Assembly: GCA_903848965.1 (NCBI GenBank)
Contig: CAINHV010000575.1
Location: 1-33,102 of the forward strand
DNA length: 33,102 nt
Direction of reading: 5' to 3'
From: an uncultured Opitutia bacterium
Lineage (GTDB): Bacteria; Verrucomicrobiota; Verrucomicrobiia; Opitutales; Opitutaceae
The notes under the pieces are model-generated. The model was not told the origin of the DNA. It saw only the letters and a list, made by a program, of their open reading frames with translations, and searched no databases. Shown piece after piece: positions 1 through 9,000 of this stretch (positions are counted from its first letter, which is position 1; every line of letters begins with the position of its first letter). The position numbers were made by a program, and so were the translations under genes.

Positions 1-297
1 GGTCGAGAACCCCTGGTCGTCCTTGAAGACGCAGTTGATCTGAACCTGCACGCGGCGGGCTTCGCGGTTCTTCACGTTGGCGACCACCTCAAGCCGGCCG
101 TCGTCCCGCCAGACTTCCTGCAGGCCGGTGCACGTCACCGTGGATTGCATGGGCTGGTCGAGGAGCACGAAGCGATCGGTGTTCTCGAGCGTGAACTTGG
201 TGGTGTCGGCCGGCGCGTAGGGCCCGGCGGCCACGCAACCTCCCGCCAGCGCGAGGATAGCGGCAATGGCCGGGAGGGAAATCAGCTTGGTGTTCAT
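1..297 (-). CDS. YcfL-like (DUF1425) lipoprotein, C-terminus outside window
   Basis: Partial gene: 99 codons read from the ATG at 297 and stay open to the window edge. The start MNTKLISLPAIAAILALAGG is followed by Cys21, a clear lipobox (LAGGC), so the product should be a lipoprotein. The visible domain has the short beta-rich character of the YcfL/DUF1425 family, with a stretch NVKNREARRVQVQINCVFKD. It starts 38 bases after the COG3014-type gene and follows an LpoB-like gene in the same direction. In enterobacteria ycfL sits beside lpoB, so context supports the family call. The family's biochemical role is unknown. No Shine-Dalgarno is seen. Confidence 0.7.
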   Translation of the reverse strand, partial: MNTKLISLPAIAAILALAGGCVAAGPYAPADTTKFTLENTDRFVLLDQPMQSTVTCTGLQEVWRDDGRLEVVANVKNREARRVQVQINCVFKDDQGFST

Positions 298-335
298 GGG
301 TGGCAGGAAGGTCAGATGATCGGTGAGACTTGGGG

Positions 336-1571
336 TCAGCGTTTAAGTTCGCTCAAAAACACCACGGTGTCGCGACCCTCGGGGCCGACGCTGAAGGTGA
401 CCGACTGCGTCCGTTGCTCCAGCACATTGCCGTCGCGATCGAGAAACTCAATCCGTCCCACATGGGCGCCGGGTGGCAGGGTCAACGCGGCGAAACTCAG
501 CCGCTGCGGCAGGTTGTCCCACTGGCGGGTGTCCGCCTGCGCGTCGGTCGCGGCGGAGGCCAGCTTGCCAAGCATGCCGAGCACGCCGAGCCCGAAGGCG
601 GCGAATTCCTGATCGTCGGAATCCTTCCCCTCGCGGTCCCGCCGACGCGCGCTGTCGTGCGCAATCGCGGAACCCGCCAGCGCCACGTCGCCCGCCACGC
701 TCGCGCCGGTCTTGAAGACGGCCTTGTTGCCGAGGATGTGATCCATCACGCGGCCGCCGCGGGTGGTGGCCTGATAGCCCAGGTCGTCGTACACGGGCAG
801 CGGCACCGGCACGCCACCGTCGAGCACGAGCCGCGCGGCACGCGACGGCGAGTCGTCGGTGTAGAAGCGAAGGAGTTCGCCGTATTGCCCGGTCGCATAC
901 TTGCGCGGGCCGTACCCGTATTCGGCAAAGACGAGGACGTTGGCCTTCGGCTGGTAGGGCGGCAGCGCCAGCCGTTCGCCCGCATGCCGCTGCGCCCGCG
1001 CGAACGAGTCGCTGCCGTCGCCCCCGAGCTTCGCCGTGGCGAAACCGTCGAGATAATCCAGCAGGACGTAGTCAGCGTCGTCGAGCTCGTTGGTGGGGTC
1101 GCTGTCAATGACCTGGCCGGATCGAAAGCACGCACGGGCATTGTCCGGCTCGCCGTCGCGCCAGTAGAGGATGCCACGATAAAAATACGCCATCGCCCGT
1201 TCGTAGGGTTCACCGATGAAGACCTTCGAGTTCTCCGAGGCAAACAGGCTGCGGGCCCGGGCCGCGTCCGCCGAGTTGGCGATGATGCCGCCAATGCGCG
1301 CAATCGCGTCGTCGAGCTTCTCCTTCGCTACGGTGTCATCGCCGCGCCGCAGGGCCGTCGCCGCGATCCGATAATCGAAGAGCACCCGATCGCGCTCCAC
1401 CGCGGGCGCGGCCTGCCGATCCGCGACCGTGCCGCCGCCCGTACGATGCTCGGGCAACTCCGTGACGCACCCGCCCCCAAGCAATCCGGTTCCCGCGAGA
1501 CCGAGAATCGCCAGCGCACGAACCGGCGAAAAAGCCGACCGACGATGAGTGGCATGGCCAGCGGAAGTCAT
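336..1571 (-). CDS. COG3014-type TPR-like lipoprotein
   Basis: 411 residues. The N-terminus has a hydrophobic signal (about residues 17-33) ending in LLGGGC, so Cys35 is the probable lipid-modified residue, although the lipobox is Gly-rich. Residues about 60-170 look like TPR helices (RAMAYFYRGILYWRDGEPDN is followed by ARACF). The middle holds a VFAEYGYGPRKYA segment and the C-terminus a beta-rich domain. This matches the uncharacterised COG3014 lipoproteins, which are known to neighbour LpoB and YcfL homologues, as here. It lies 85 bases after the LpoB-like gene, and that gap is filled by two hairpins. Inference: an envelope complex with its neighbours. The molecular role is unknown. Confidence 0.75.
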   Translation of the reverse strand: MTSAGHATHRRSAFSPVRALAILGLAGTGLLGGGCVTELPEHRTGGGTVADRQAAPAVERDRVLFDYRIAATALRRGDDTVAKEKLDDAIARIGGIIANSADAARARSLFASENSKVFIGEPYERAMAYFYRGILYWRDGEPDNARACFRSGQVIDSDPTNELDDADYVLLDYLDGFATAKLGGDGSDSFARAQRHAGERLALPPYQPKANVLVFAEYGYGPRKYATGQYGELLRFYTDDSPSRAARLVLDGGVPVPLPVYDDLGYQATTRGGRVMDHILGNKAVFKTGASVAGDVALAGSAIAHDSARRRDREGKDSDDQEFAAFGLGVLGMLGKLASAATDAQADTRQWDNLPQRLSFAALTLPPGAHVGRIEFLDRDGNVLEQRTQSVTFSVGPEGRDTVVFLSELKR

Positions 1572-1584
1572 AGGTCGGCTGAAA

Positions 1585-1653
1585 GTGGCACGAGTCTCCC
1601 GACTCGTGGACAGCAGTTCGAAGTCGCTTCACGGGTCTGGAGACCCGTGCCAC
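1585..1653. repeat. Double hairpin between lpoB-like and COG3014-type genes
   Basis: Two perfect hairpins lie side by side. CACGAGTC-TCCC-GACTCGTG is at 1589-1608 and CACGGGTCT-GG-AGACCCGTG at 1630-1649. Outer GTGGCAC (1585) and GTGCCAC (1647) are also inverted copies, so the whole unit can fold as one larger cruciform. Related hairpins occur at 26688 and 27059, so this is a dispersed family and not a simple terminator. No T-run follows on the minus strand. It fills the gap inside a probable operon and could affect mRNA processing or stability. Confidence 0.8.
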
Positions 1654-1656
1654 CGC

Positions 1657-2283
1657 TCAGCGGTAAGCCGCGTCCTCCAGACCCTGCTTCTTGATCTCGG
1701 CCGAGTCCTCCCAGACGATCTCGCTGGTGCGGGCGTTGGTGAGGCGGAAGCTGTAGAGCACGTAGTCGCTGGTCCCGGCGCTGGTGCGCGTGGTCAGGCC
1801 ATCGAGCTTGCCGGTGAGGAAGTAATCGGCCCCGCGGAACTCGACCACGTTCGGGTCGGCGCTGGCCGTGACCTGGCCGCTTTGCTTCAGCGCGCGCTCG
1901 CGTTCGAGCGTCTTCATCATCTCGCGATCGAGGAAGCTCACCTGGCCGGTGGCCTTGGAATTGAGCTGGGTGCGGATGCGGGTGAGGAAGATATCCTTGT
2001 TGATTGGAAAGCGCGTGTTGTTCGTCACCGGCTCAAGCACGATGTAGGGCCGGGCTTGGGCCCGGGCGATCTCGGGAATGCCGAGGACGCTGCGCGCCAT
2101 CTTGTCGGTCACGGTCACGAGATCCTGCGACTCGATGCCGGTGCCGGCGACGAAGCCGCTCTCATCGGGACGCATGACCGTCGGCGGCACGCCGGCCGGC
2201 TGACGCACGCCCGAGGTGGCGCAACCCGAGACACCCGCGGCGATGACGGCCGCCACGAGAAGGAAGGAGGAAGTGTGATTCAT
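1657..2283 (-). CDS. LpoB-like penicillin-binding-protein activator lipoprotein
   Basis: 208 residues starting MNHTSSFLLVAAVIAAGVSG, then Cys21, a good lipobox (VSGC). The body fits the LpoB family (PF13036): SQDLVTVTDKMARSVLGIPE, a PYIVLEPVTNNTRFPINKDI segment, and a C-terminal strand YSFRLTNARTSEIVWEDSAE. In E. coli LpoB is an outer-membrane lipoprotein that stimulates the synthase PBP1b. Family members outside enterobacteria are often annotated this way without proof. It is the second gene of a minus-strand run, 64 bases after the glycine-zipper gene, followed by COG3014-type and YcfL-like lipoproteins. The family call is firm; the PBP-activating role is inferred. Confidence 0.8.
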   Translation of the reverse strand: MNHTSSFLLVAAVIAAGVSGCATSGVRQPAGVPPTVMRPDESGFVAGTGIESQDLVTVTDKMARSVLGIPEIARAQARPYIVLEPVTNNTRFPINKDIFLTRIRTQLNSKATGQVSFLDREMMKTLERERALKQSGQVTASADPNVVEFRGADYFLTGKLDGLTTRTSAGTSDYVLYSFRLTNARTSEIVWEDSAEIKKQGLEDAAYR

Positions 2284-2347
2284 GGATTCGCTGAAGAGAC
2301 GATCGAGGACAGGTCGCGCGCGGCGAAGGGTTTGTTAAGACCGGGGC

Positions 2348-2986
2348 TCAACGCCCGAACAGGCTGTTGGCCCCCGCCATCGGACTGGCGGGCGTGTTAT
2401 AGTAATTGTTGATGATCGTCACGGGCGCATGCGCCGGAGCCGCCGGCGAAGGCGAAACGGTCGGCGCGACACTGTAGGACGGGGCGGCGGCGGCCTGCGC
2501 CGCGACCACGCGGCGGTTGGCGTCGACGGCCGAGCCGAGGATCCAACCGAGCCCCGCACCCCACGCCGCACCCCGCCAGCCATCGTGCCGGAACGCGCCG
2601 CTGTTGTTGCCAATAATGCCTCCCGCGAGCGCGCCGAGCCAGAGTCCATTCGCCGCCGCGCTCGCGGGCGAGCGGTAGCCGTAGTTCACCTCGCCGTAGT
2701 TCGAGTAGCCGTAATTCGAATACGGATAGTACCCGTCGTCGTAGCCCGGGTAGTAACCCAAATAGGGAGCGCGATAGGCGCCGTGGTAACCGAGACCCAC
2801 GCCGTAGGGGTAGCGGTGCCCGTGACCGCGGTGACCGCTCCAGTCGCCGCCATGCGCCGGCGCGTGCCGGACCACCACCGCGGGCCGGTGCCCGCCGCGA
2901 TCATGGCGAACCTGCGGACGAAAGACTTGGGCGTGCGCGGAAACGGAGGCGACTAGGGCAACACTCAGGAGAAGCGCGGTTTTCAT
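2348..2986 (-). CDS. Exported Tyr/Gly/His-rich glycine-zipper protein
   Basis: 212 residues from the ATG at 2986, chosen because it opens with a clean signal peptide, MKTALLLSVALVASVSAHA. An upstream in-frame ATG at 3031 would bury the signal. The mature part starts with a His/Gly/Arg-rich stretch, then a Tyr-rich run built on YPYSNYGYSNYGEVNYGYRS (about residues 85-105). A glycine-zipper segment follows (LWLGALAGGIIGNNSGAF and later WGAGLGWILGSAVD, about 115-155), then an Ala/Pro-rich tail. Glycine zippers of this kind occur in outer-membrane-associated proteins. It is upstream of the LpoB-like gene on the same strand and may head that operon. The exact function is unknown. Confidence 0.75.
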   Translation of the reverse strand: MKTALLLSVALVASVSAHAQVFRPQVRHDRGGHRPAVVVRHAPAHGGDWSGHRGHGHRYPYGVGLGYHGAYRAPYLGYYPGYDDGYYPYSNYGYSNYGEVNYGYRSPASAAANGLWLGALAGGIIGNNSGAFRHDGWRGAAWGAGLGWILGSAVDANRRVVAAQAAAAPSYSVAPTVSPSPAAPAHAPVTIINNYYNTPASPMAGANSLFGR

Positions 2987-3064
2987 GACAGGATCAACCT
3001 GTGCGACACGACCGCCTCTGCAAGGTTTCACCCAACTGACGCGCCAGACGCCTTGGGTTCAACA

Positions 3065-3088
3065 GGCCTCGGCGGAGCTCGGCCCTCC
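3065..3088. repeat. Dispersed repeat GGCCTCGGCGGAGCTCGGCC
   Basis: The segment around 3065-3088 shares GGCCTCGGCGGAGCTCG with 32129-32145 near the other end of the window. An inverted related arm is at 32082-32106. It lies in the 276-base gap between the glycine-zipper and sugar-isomerase genes, immediately before another repeat family. Confidence 0.6.
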
Positions 3089-3102
3089 AACCAACCCCGG
3101 AG

Positions 3103-3237
3103 TTAACCACAAAGGCACAAAGGGCTCGGAGATCTTCTCGGTGCCGCTGTGTCTGCGTGCGGTCCCAATCCCCTGAATTCGCCCCGGAGGCACCGAGTCC
3201 CGGGTATGCTCGGTGCTCTCTGTGCCTTCGTGGTTAA
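3103..3237. repeat. Inverted-repeat element with TTAACCAC...GTGGTTAA ends
   Basis: The left end TTAACCACAAAGGCACAAAG (3103-3122) is answered by TGTGCCTTCGTGGTTAA (3221-3237), an imperfect inverted copy. Between them is a perfect inner stem, CACCGAG (3191-3197) with CTCGGTG (3209-3215). The same end sequences recur at 5764-5984 and 29385-29405. No protein is encoded. It resembles a non-autonomous palindromic element. Confidence 0.75.
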
Positions 3238-3262
3238 ACCGGCTCGGGGGTTTACGCCCGGC

Positions 3263-4102
3263 TTACTTGCCGACGGACTTCGCGAAGAAGGCCTTGGCTT
3301 CGGAGACGAGACGGTTCGGGTCTTCGGCGAAGGCCTTGCTGTCGGTCTCAATCGCCATGACGCCGTTCCAGCCGGTCCGCTTGATCTCGGCGAACAGGGC
3401 GGCGTAGTTCGCCTGGCCCTTGCCGATCTCGGTGTCGACGGGGGTCTTCTTTCCGTCGGCGCTGACCTCGATGACCTTGTCCTTGAGATGCATGTCGAAC
3501 ACGCGGTCGCCGTAATCGCGGAAGACCGCCGCGGCGTCGAAGCCCGCCGCTGTGATCCAGCCAATGTCGAGGCACACGCCGATCCGGCGATCGCGCGCCG
3601 CGAGGATCTTTTTTACCGTGGCGGGATCGCCGTACACCGTGCCAGTGCCGTGATTGTGGATCGCGACCTTGATGTCGTATTCCTTCACCAGCGCCTCGAT
3701 GTTGTCCCACTCGGCCAGGTTCTTCGGCTCGATCACGATCACCTTGATGCCCATCAGCCGGGCAAACTCGAAGAGCTTGCGGTTGGCTTCCTGGTCGAGG
3801 GAGGTGGCGTTGACGCCAAACGAGTAGGCGGTGAGTCCGTTCTGATCGAGGATGGCCTTCTTGCGCAGGGTTTCCTCGCGGGGAGCCGTGGGATCGAAGT
3901 GCGCCTTGTAAAACTCGAGCTGCTTGATCCCGTGCTTCACGGCGAACGCGACCGTCTGGTCGAAGTTCATGTTGCGGCAGGTCCAGGTTTGCAGCCCGAG
4001 CATCGGGCCGGTGGACGCGGACGCGGCTTGGGCCATCGGGCTGCTGAACGACAGCAGCATTCCGGCAAGAAGGGCGAGCAACGGGAGGAAACGGGATTTC
4101 AT
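3263..4102 (-). CDS. Exported sugar phosphate isomerase/epimerase-like TIM-barrel protein
   Basis: 279 residues from the ATG at 4102. This start gives a signal peptide MKSRFLPLLALLAGMLLSFS ending near SSPMAQA; longer frames upstream lack any sensible N-terminus. The body is a xylose-isomerase-like TIM barrel (AP endonuclease 2 family). Acidic and His residues sit where the family binds its metal: VIVIEPKN, VCLDIGW, DMHLKD and MAIETDS. Such proteins isomerise or epimerise keto-sugars, usually inside the cell; the signal peptide points to the periplasm. The gene is monocistronic, flanked by a repeat downstream. The substrate cannot be told from sequence. Confidence 0.85.
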   Translation of the reverse strand: MKSRFLPLLALLAGMLLSFSSPMAQAASASTGPMLGLQTWTCRNMNFDQTVAFAVKHGIKQLEFYKAHFDPTAPREETLRKKAILDQNGLTAYSFGVNATSLDQEANRKLFEFARLMGIKVIVIEPKNLAEWDNIEALVKEYDIKVAIHNHGTGTVYGDPATVKKILAARDRRIGVCLDIGWITAAGFDAAAVFRDYGDRVFDMHLKDKVIEVSADGKKTPVDTEIGKGQANYAALFAEIKRTGWNGVMAIETDSKAFAEDPNRLVSEAKAFFAKSVGK

Positions 4103-4443
4103 GTTTCGGGGAGGGAGGGGACCCGGAGCATGAGTTGGATCGCGGTCGATGCAAGCGGGGCTCCGAACAAACCGGGTGGACCATCGAGGCCCCGCGGCCC
4201 GGAGAAAATCCCGACCGGCATGCCACCAGGTTAACGCGGGCGGTCGCTTCACTTTTCGGAGCCCGATCTGAGTCCAACGCTGGCGAAATCTTCCTGAGTT
4301 TTGACCGCGGATGCCACACCCATGCGGCTTGCATGCCTCTTCTCGGCGAGATCGGCGTAATTCACGGCCGGCCTGACGCCGGATGGCCCGAAGGGGGACA
4401 AACGGGCCTCGCGCTGGAAGGACGCGGGTGACACATTCGATCC
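4103..4443. other. Gene-free stretch, divergent intergenic region
   Basis: 341 bases between the isomerase start (minus) and the CDGSH gene start (plus), so it should hold both promoters. I see no confident -35/-10 pair. The only structure noted is a short hairpin CCGGC-CTGAC-GCCGG at 4368-4382. Open frames here have no recognisable protein. Confidence 0.5.
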
Positions 4444-4683
4444 ATGTCCACCCCCATCGTCGCGCAAAAAGCCCCCTACCCGGTCAACGTCGAAGCCGGA
4501 AAAACGTATGCTTGGTGCGCCTGTGGCGGCAGCAAGAACCAGCCGTTCTGCGACGGTTCACACAAAGGGACCGGCCTGGGGCCCAAGATGTATAAAGCAG
4601 AAACCGCCGGCACGGTGTATTTTTGCGGATGCAAGAATTCCAAGGCGGGCGCCGCCTGCGACGGCACGCACAAGACATTGTAA
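4444..4683 (+). CDS. Double CDGSH iron-sulfur protein
   Basis: 79 residues with two CDGSH-type motifs, each giving three Cys and one His for a 2Fe-2S cluster. The first is Cys25, Cys27, Cys36 and His40 ([16 protein letters not shown]). The second is Cys61, Cys63, Cys72 and His76 ([16 protein letters not shown]). This is the size and layout of the small bacterial tandem CDGSH proteins, thought to act in electron transfer or redox sensing. It has no signal or membrane segment, so it is cytoplasmic. It is followed after 91 bases by the Tat-exported amidohydrolase on the same strand. Confidence 0.93.
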   Translation: MSTPIVAQKAPYPVNVEAGKTYAWCACGGSKNQPFCDGSHKGTGLGPKMYKAETAGTVYFCGCKNSKAGAACDGTHKTL

Positions 4684-4774
4684 GGCGATCGTCCGGAGCC
4701 TGGGCTGCCAAGTCCGCGGAATTTGTTGGCGTCACCCAGCGATTGCTGGAATGGGAAACGCACCCCCCTCCCCT

Positions 4775-5746
4775 ATGATGACCACACCCCTGACGCGCCG
4801 GGATTTTGTGATCGGAGCCGTCGGCGCGGGAACCCTCCTCGCCGCCCGTTCCATGTCCGCCAAAGCCCCGCAACCTGCCACCGATGCCGCGTTCGCCGTG
4901 CCCCCAGGCGCGTGCGATTGCCACGTCCACGTTTTCGGCGACCCGGCAAAGTATCCGATGTTTCCTGGGCGAACCTACACCCCCGAGGCCGCGACGACCG
5001 CAGAACTCCAGGCGATGCACCGCCGACTTAAACTCGAGCGCGTCGTGATCGTCACGCCCAGTGTCTACGGCACCGACAACGCCGCGACGCGCGACGGAAT
5101 GAAGGAATACGGCACCGGCGCGCGGGGCATAGCCGTGATCAGCGAGCAGACGCCTGAGACCGAACTCGACGCGCTCGCGACCGCGGGGTTTCGCGGGATC
5201 CGACTCAATCTGTCCACCGGCGGAACCAACGATCCCAACATCGCCCGCGGACGGTTCGAGTCGGCGATCGCGCGGATGACGCGCCGCGGCTGGCATATCC
5301 AGACCTTCACCAACCTCCGCATGATTGCCGCGCTGAAGGACACGCTCGCGACGTCGGCAGTGCCGATCGTCTTCGATCACTTCGGCAGTGCCCGCGGCGA
5401 ACTCGGAGTCGGGCAGCCGGGCTTCGCGGATCTCGTGAGTCTCGTGAAGTCCGGCCGCGCGTATGTGAAGATTTCCGGCGCGTACCAAAATTCGGACAGC
5501 GGGCCTGACTTCTCCGACATGGCACCGCTGGCCCGCGCACTGATCGCGGCCAATCCCGATCGGATCCTCTGGGGCACGAACTGGCCGCATCCCGGTGGCG
5601 CAGCCGGGCGTGGGATCACGGAAATCACCCCGTATCGAACCGTCGACGACGGCAGAATGCTGAACCTGCTCGCGCAGTGGGCGCCGGACGCAGCACTGCG
5701 CCGAAAAATCCTCGTCGAGAATCCAGCGCGATTGTACGCATTTTGA
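4775..5746 (+). CDS. Tat-exported amidohydrolase (COG3618, PF04909 type)
   Basis: 323 residues from the first of two adjacent ATGs (4775 or 4778). The N-terminus carries a twin-arginine signal, TRRDFVIGAVGAGTLLAARS. The catalytic domain opens with CDCHVHVFGDP (His50, His52) and runs as a TIM barrel to WGTNWPHP near the C-terminus. It resembles the lactonase-like branch that includes 2-pyrone-4,6-dicarboxylate lactonase. The usual Asp of the last motif reads Asn here (GTN rather than GTD); I believe relatives share this, so it is not proof of inactivity. An upstream in-frame ATG at 4751 is possible. The substrate is unknown. Confidence 0.85.
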   Translation: MMTTPLTRRDFVIGAVGAGTLLAARSMSAKAPQPATDAAFAVPPGACDCHVHVFGDPAKYPMFPGRTYTPEAATTAELQAMHRRLKLERVVIVTPSVYGTDNAATRDGMKEYGTGARGIAVISEQTPETELDALATAGFRGIRLNLSTGGTNDPNIARGRFESAIARMTRRGWHIQTFTNLRMIAALKDTLATSAVPIVFDHFGSARGELGVGQPGFADLVSLVKSGRAYVKISGAYQNSDSGPDFSDMAPLARALIAANPDRILWGTNWPHPGGAAGRGITEITPYRTVDDGRMLNLLAQWAPDAALRRKILVENPARLYAF

Positions 5747-5763
5747 ACCGGGCAAGTCCGGAT

Positions 5764-5984
5764 TTAACCACGAAGGCACGAAGACCCGGAGAGTCGGGCA
5801 TTTCTCCGTGAACTCGGTGTCCCGGTGATAGATGTTCGGGGTCGGATTTGGAGCCGGAAGCCAGGAAATCCGGAACCGAGCCGCTCAACCACCGAGACGC
5901 CGGGGAAGACCACTCGCTCGCGCTCGCAGCCACGGAATTGTTTCCTGGTCCCACAACTCAGCCGCTTCGGGTCTTGGTGGTTAA
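5764..5984. repeat. Inverted-repeat element with TTAACCAC...GTGGTTAA ends
   Basis: TTAACCACGAAGGCACGAAG (5764-5783) is answered by GTCTTGGTGGTTAA (5971-5984). It fills most of the 262-base gap between the convergent amidohydrolase and RND genes. An internal 25-base segment at 5910-5934 is nearly identical (23/25) to 26850-26874. This is the second copy of the element at 3103-3237, with different interior sequence. Confidence 0.7.
5910..5934. repeat. Dispersed repeat containing CGCTCGCAGCCACG
   Basis: The 25 bases at 5910-5934 match 26850-26874 at 23 positions, sharing the core CGCTCGCAGCCACG. Both copies are intergenic and on the same strand, and both sit among other repeat families. Confidence 0.6.
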
Positions 5985-6008
5985 CTCCGGAAGACCCCGC
6001 CACTCGCC

Positions 6009-9000
6009 CTACTTCGCCATCGCCGGCTCGCTCGAGAGGCCAGCGGCGGCTTCGCGCTTCAACTTGCGGGCGTGCGAGGTGAAGCGGTCCATGTACACGT
6101 AAATCACGGGCGTGATGTAGAGCGTCAGCAATTGCGACACGACCAGCCCACCGACGACCGCGAGGCCGAGCGGCCGGCGTGACTCGGCGCCGGCGCCGAG
6201 GCCCATCGCGATCGGGATGGCACTGGCGAGGGCCGCGAAGCTCGTCATCATGATCGGCCGGAAGCGCACGAGGCAGGCCTCGACGATCGCCTTCTCGGCG
6301 TTGTGCTCGCCGCGATCCCGGGCCGACAGCGCAAAGTCGATCATCATGATCGCGTTTTTCTTCACGATGCCGATCAGCAGGATGATGCCCACGTAGCCCA
6401 TCACGTTCAGCTCCTGCTTGAACAGCCAGAGGGTGAACAACGCACCGAAACTCGCGGCCGGCAGGCCGGAGAGAATCGTCAGCGGATGAATGAAGTCCTC
6501 GTAGAGAATCCCGAGCACCACATAGATCACGAGGATCGCGAGAATAAGCAGCAGCCCGAGGCCCTGCATCGAGGAGGCGAAGGCCTGCGCCGCGCCCTGA
6601 AAGCCGTAGCTGATCGTGGCGGGCAGCTCCCGCCGGGCGAGTTCGGTCACCAGCGTGGTTGCCTCGCCGAGCGAATAGCCGAGACGCAGGTTGAACGAGA
6701 TTGTCACCGCCGGCACCTGCCCGAGGTGATTGACGGTCAGCGGGCCCACATCGCGTTTCAGCTCGGCGACGGTGTCGAGGGGCACCGGCTTGCCGCTGCG
6801 GCTGCGCAGGTAGAGCAGCGAAAGCGCCTCGGAGGTCCGCTGGAACTCCGGGGCCATTTCCATGATCACGAAATACTGGTTGGTCGGCGTGTAGAGCGTG
6901 GAGACCTGCCGGGAACCGTAGGCGCTGTAGAGCGCGTCCTCGATCTGCTGCGGCGTGATGCCGAGGGCGGCGGCGCGGTCGCGCTTGATTTCAACGCGAA
7001 GCTGCGGGCTCGTGATCTGGAGATCAGAATTCACGTCCTGCAGATCGGGCAGTTCGCGCATCTTCGCCTCCATCGTTTGCGCGGCGACGTAGAGTTCCTT
7101 CAGGTCGGTGCCGAACAGCGTGAACTGATACTGCGCCTTGGTCAGCGATCCGCCAATGCGGAGCGGCGGGAGAATCTGCGGGTAGGTCTTGATGCCGGGA
7201 ATGCCGGCGAGCCGCTGGCGCATGTCCTGCACCACCTCGGCGGCGGGCGGACGTTGATCGCGCGGTTTGAGCCGGATGAACATGCGGCCCTGGTTGCCGG
7301 TCGATGAGCTCATGCCCCCCGCGCCGATGGACGACATGAAGGCTTCGATCGCCGGGTGTTCCGACACGACCTTGGCCACCGCCTGCTGGTGTTTTACCAT
7401 CTCAGTGAACGACACATCCTGGGCGCCCTCCGTCGCGATATACATCTGGCCGGTGTCGTCGGTCGGGATGAAACCGGTGGGCAGCTGCCGCGCGACCAGC
7501 ACCGTGAGCACCACCATCGCGGCAGCGACGACGACGGTCACGACGCGGTGGCGCATCGCGGAACGGAGGGTCCGCTCGTAGAGCGAGACCATCCCGTTGA
7601 ACATCCCCTCGCTCCACCGGTAGAGGAGGCCGTGGCTTTCGCCGCCCGCGCGGTGCGGCTTGAGGAAGCGACTGCACAACATCGGGGTGAGTGTCAGCGA
7701 GACGAGACCGGAAATCAGGATCGACGCGGTGATGGTGACGGCGAATTCGTGCAGCAGCCGGCCGAGCAGCCCGCCCATGAACAGGACCGGGATGAACACG
7801 GCGACGAGCGAGACCGTCATCGACAGAATCGTGAATCCGATCTCGCCCGAGCCCTTGAACGCCGCCTCGCGCACCGGCATGCCGGCCTCGATATGCCGGA
7901 CGATGTTCTCGAGCATGACGATGGCGTCATCGACCACGAACCCAACCGAGAGCGTAAGCGCCAGCAGCGAGAGATTGTTCAACGAGTACCCGCAAAAATG
8001 CATCACGATGAACGTGCCGAGCAGCGCCAGTGGAATGGCGGCGGCGGGAATCAAGGTGGCGGTCAGCGTGCGGAGAAAAAGAAAGATCACCATCACCACG
8101 AGGGCGACCGCGAGGACCATCGTGAACTGGACGTCGTGGACCGACTCGCGCACCGCGACGGCGCGGTCGTTGAGGATCTCGATCTGGACCGAGGCCGGCA
8201 ACTGCTGGCGGAAGGCCGGGAGCAGCGCGCGAATCTTGCTTACCACCTCGACGGTGTTGGTGCCGGGCTGGCGCTGGACGGCGAGACCGATGGTGCGCTG
8301 CCACTTGGCGCCTTGATAATACCAACTCCCGACGCGCACTTCCTGCACGCTGTCGAGCACCTGGGCGATGTCGCCCAGCTTGACCGGGGCGCCGTTGCGA
8401 TAGGCGACCACGATCCTGCTGAACTCGTCGCTATTCTTGAGCTGGCCGCTGGCGACGACGGTCATCGCCTGGTAATTGCCGTCGAGGACCCCGGTGGGGA
8501 GATTGACGTTGTGAGTCGAGAGCGCCGACCGCACCTCGTCGAGCGTGATGCCGCGGCTGGCCAGCGCGCGGGGATCCAGTTGCACGCGAAGGGCGTATTT
8601 CTGCGCTCCCATGACCATCACCTGCGCGACGCCATCGACGGTGGAGATGCGCTGCGCGAGATGGGTCTGGGCGTATTCGTCGACGACCGAGAGCGGGAGC
8701 GTGGCCGAGCTGAGCGCCATGAACATGATCGGCGCATCGGCGGGATTGGTCTTCCGCAACGACGGCGGCGACGGCATGTCGGCGGGCAGCCGGCGCTGCA
8801 CGGCGGCGATGGCGGATTGGATGTCCTGCGCGGCGGCATCGATGCTGCGCTCGAGGGTGAACTGAACCGTGATCGAGGTGCCGCCGAGGAAACTCGTCGA
8901 CGTCATCGAATCGATGCCGGCGATGGTGGAGAACTGCTGCTCGAGCGGCGTGGCCACGGCCGAGGCCATGGTCTCGGGGGTCGCGCCGGGGAGGCTCGCG

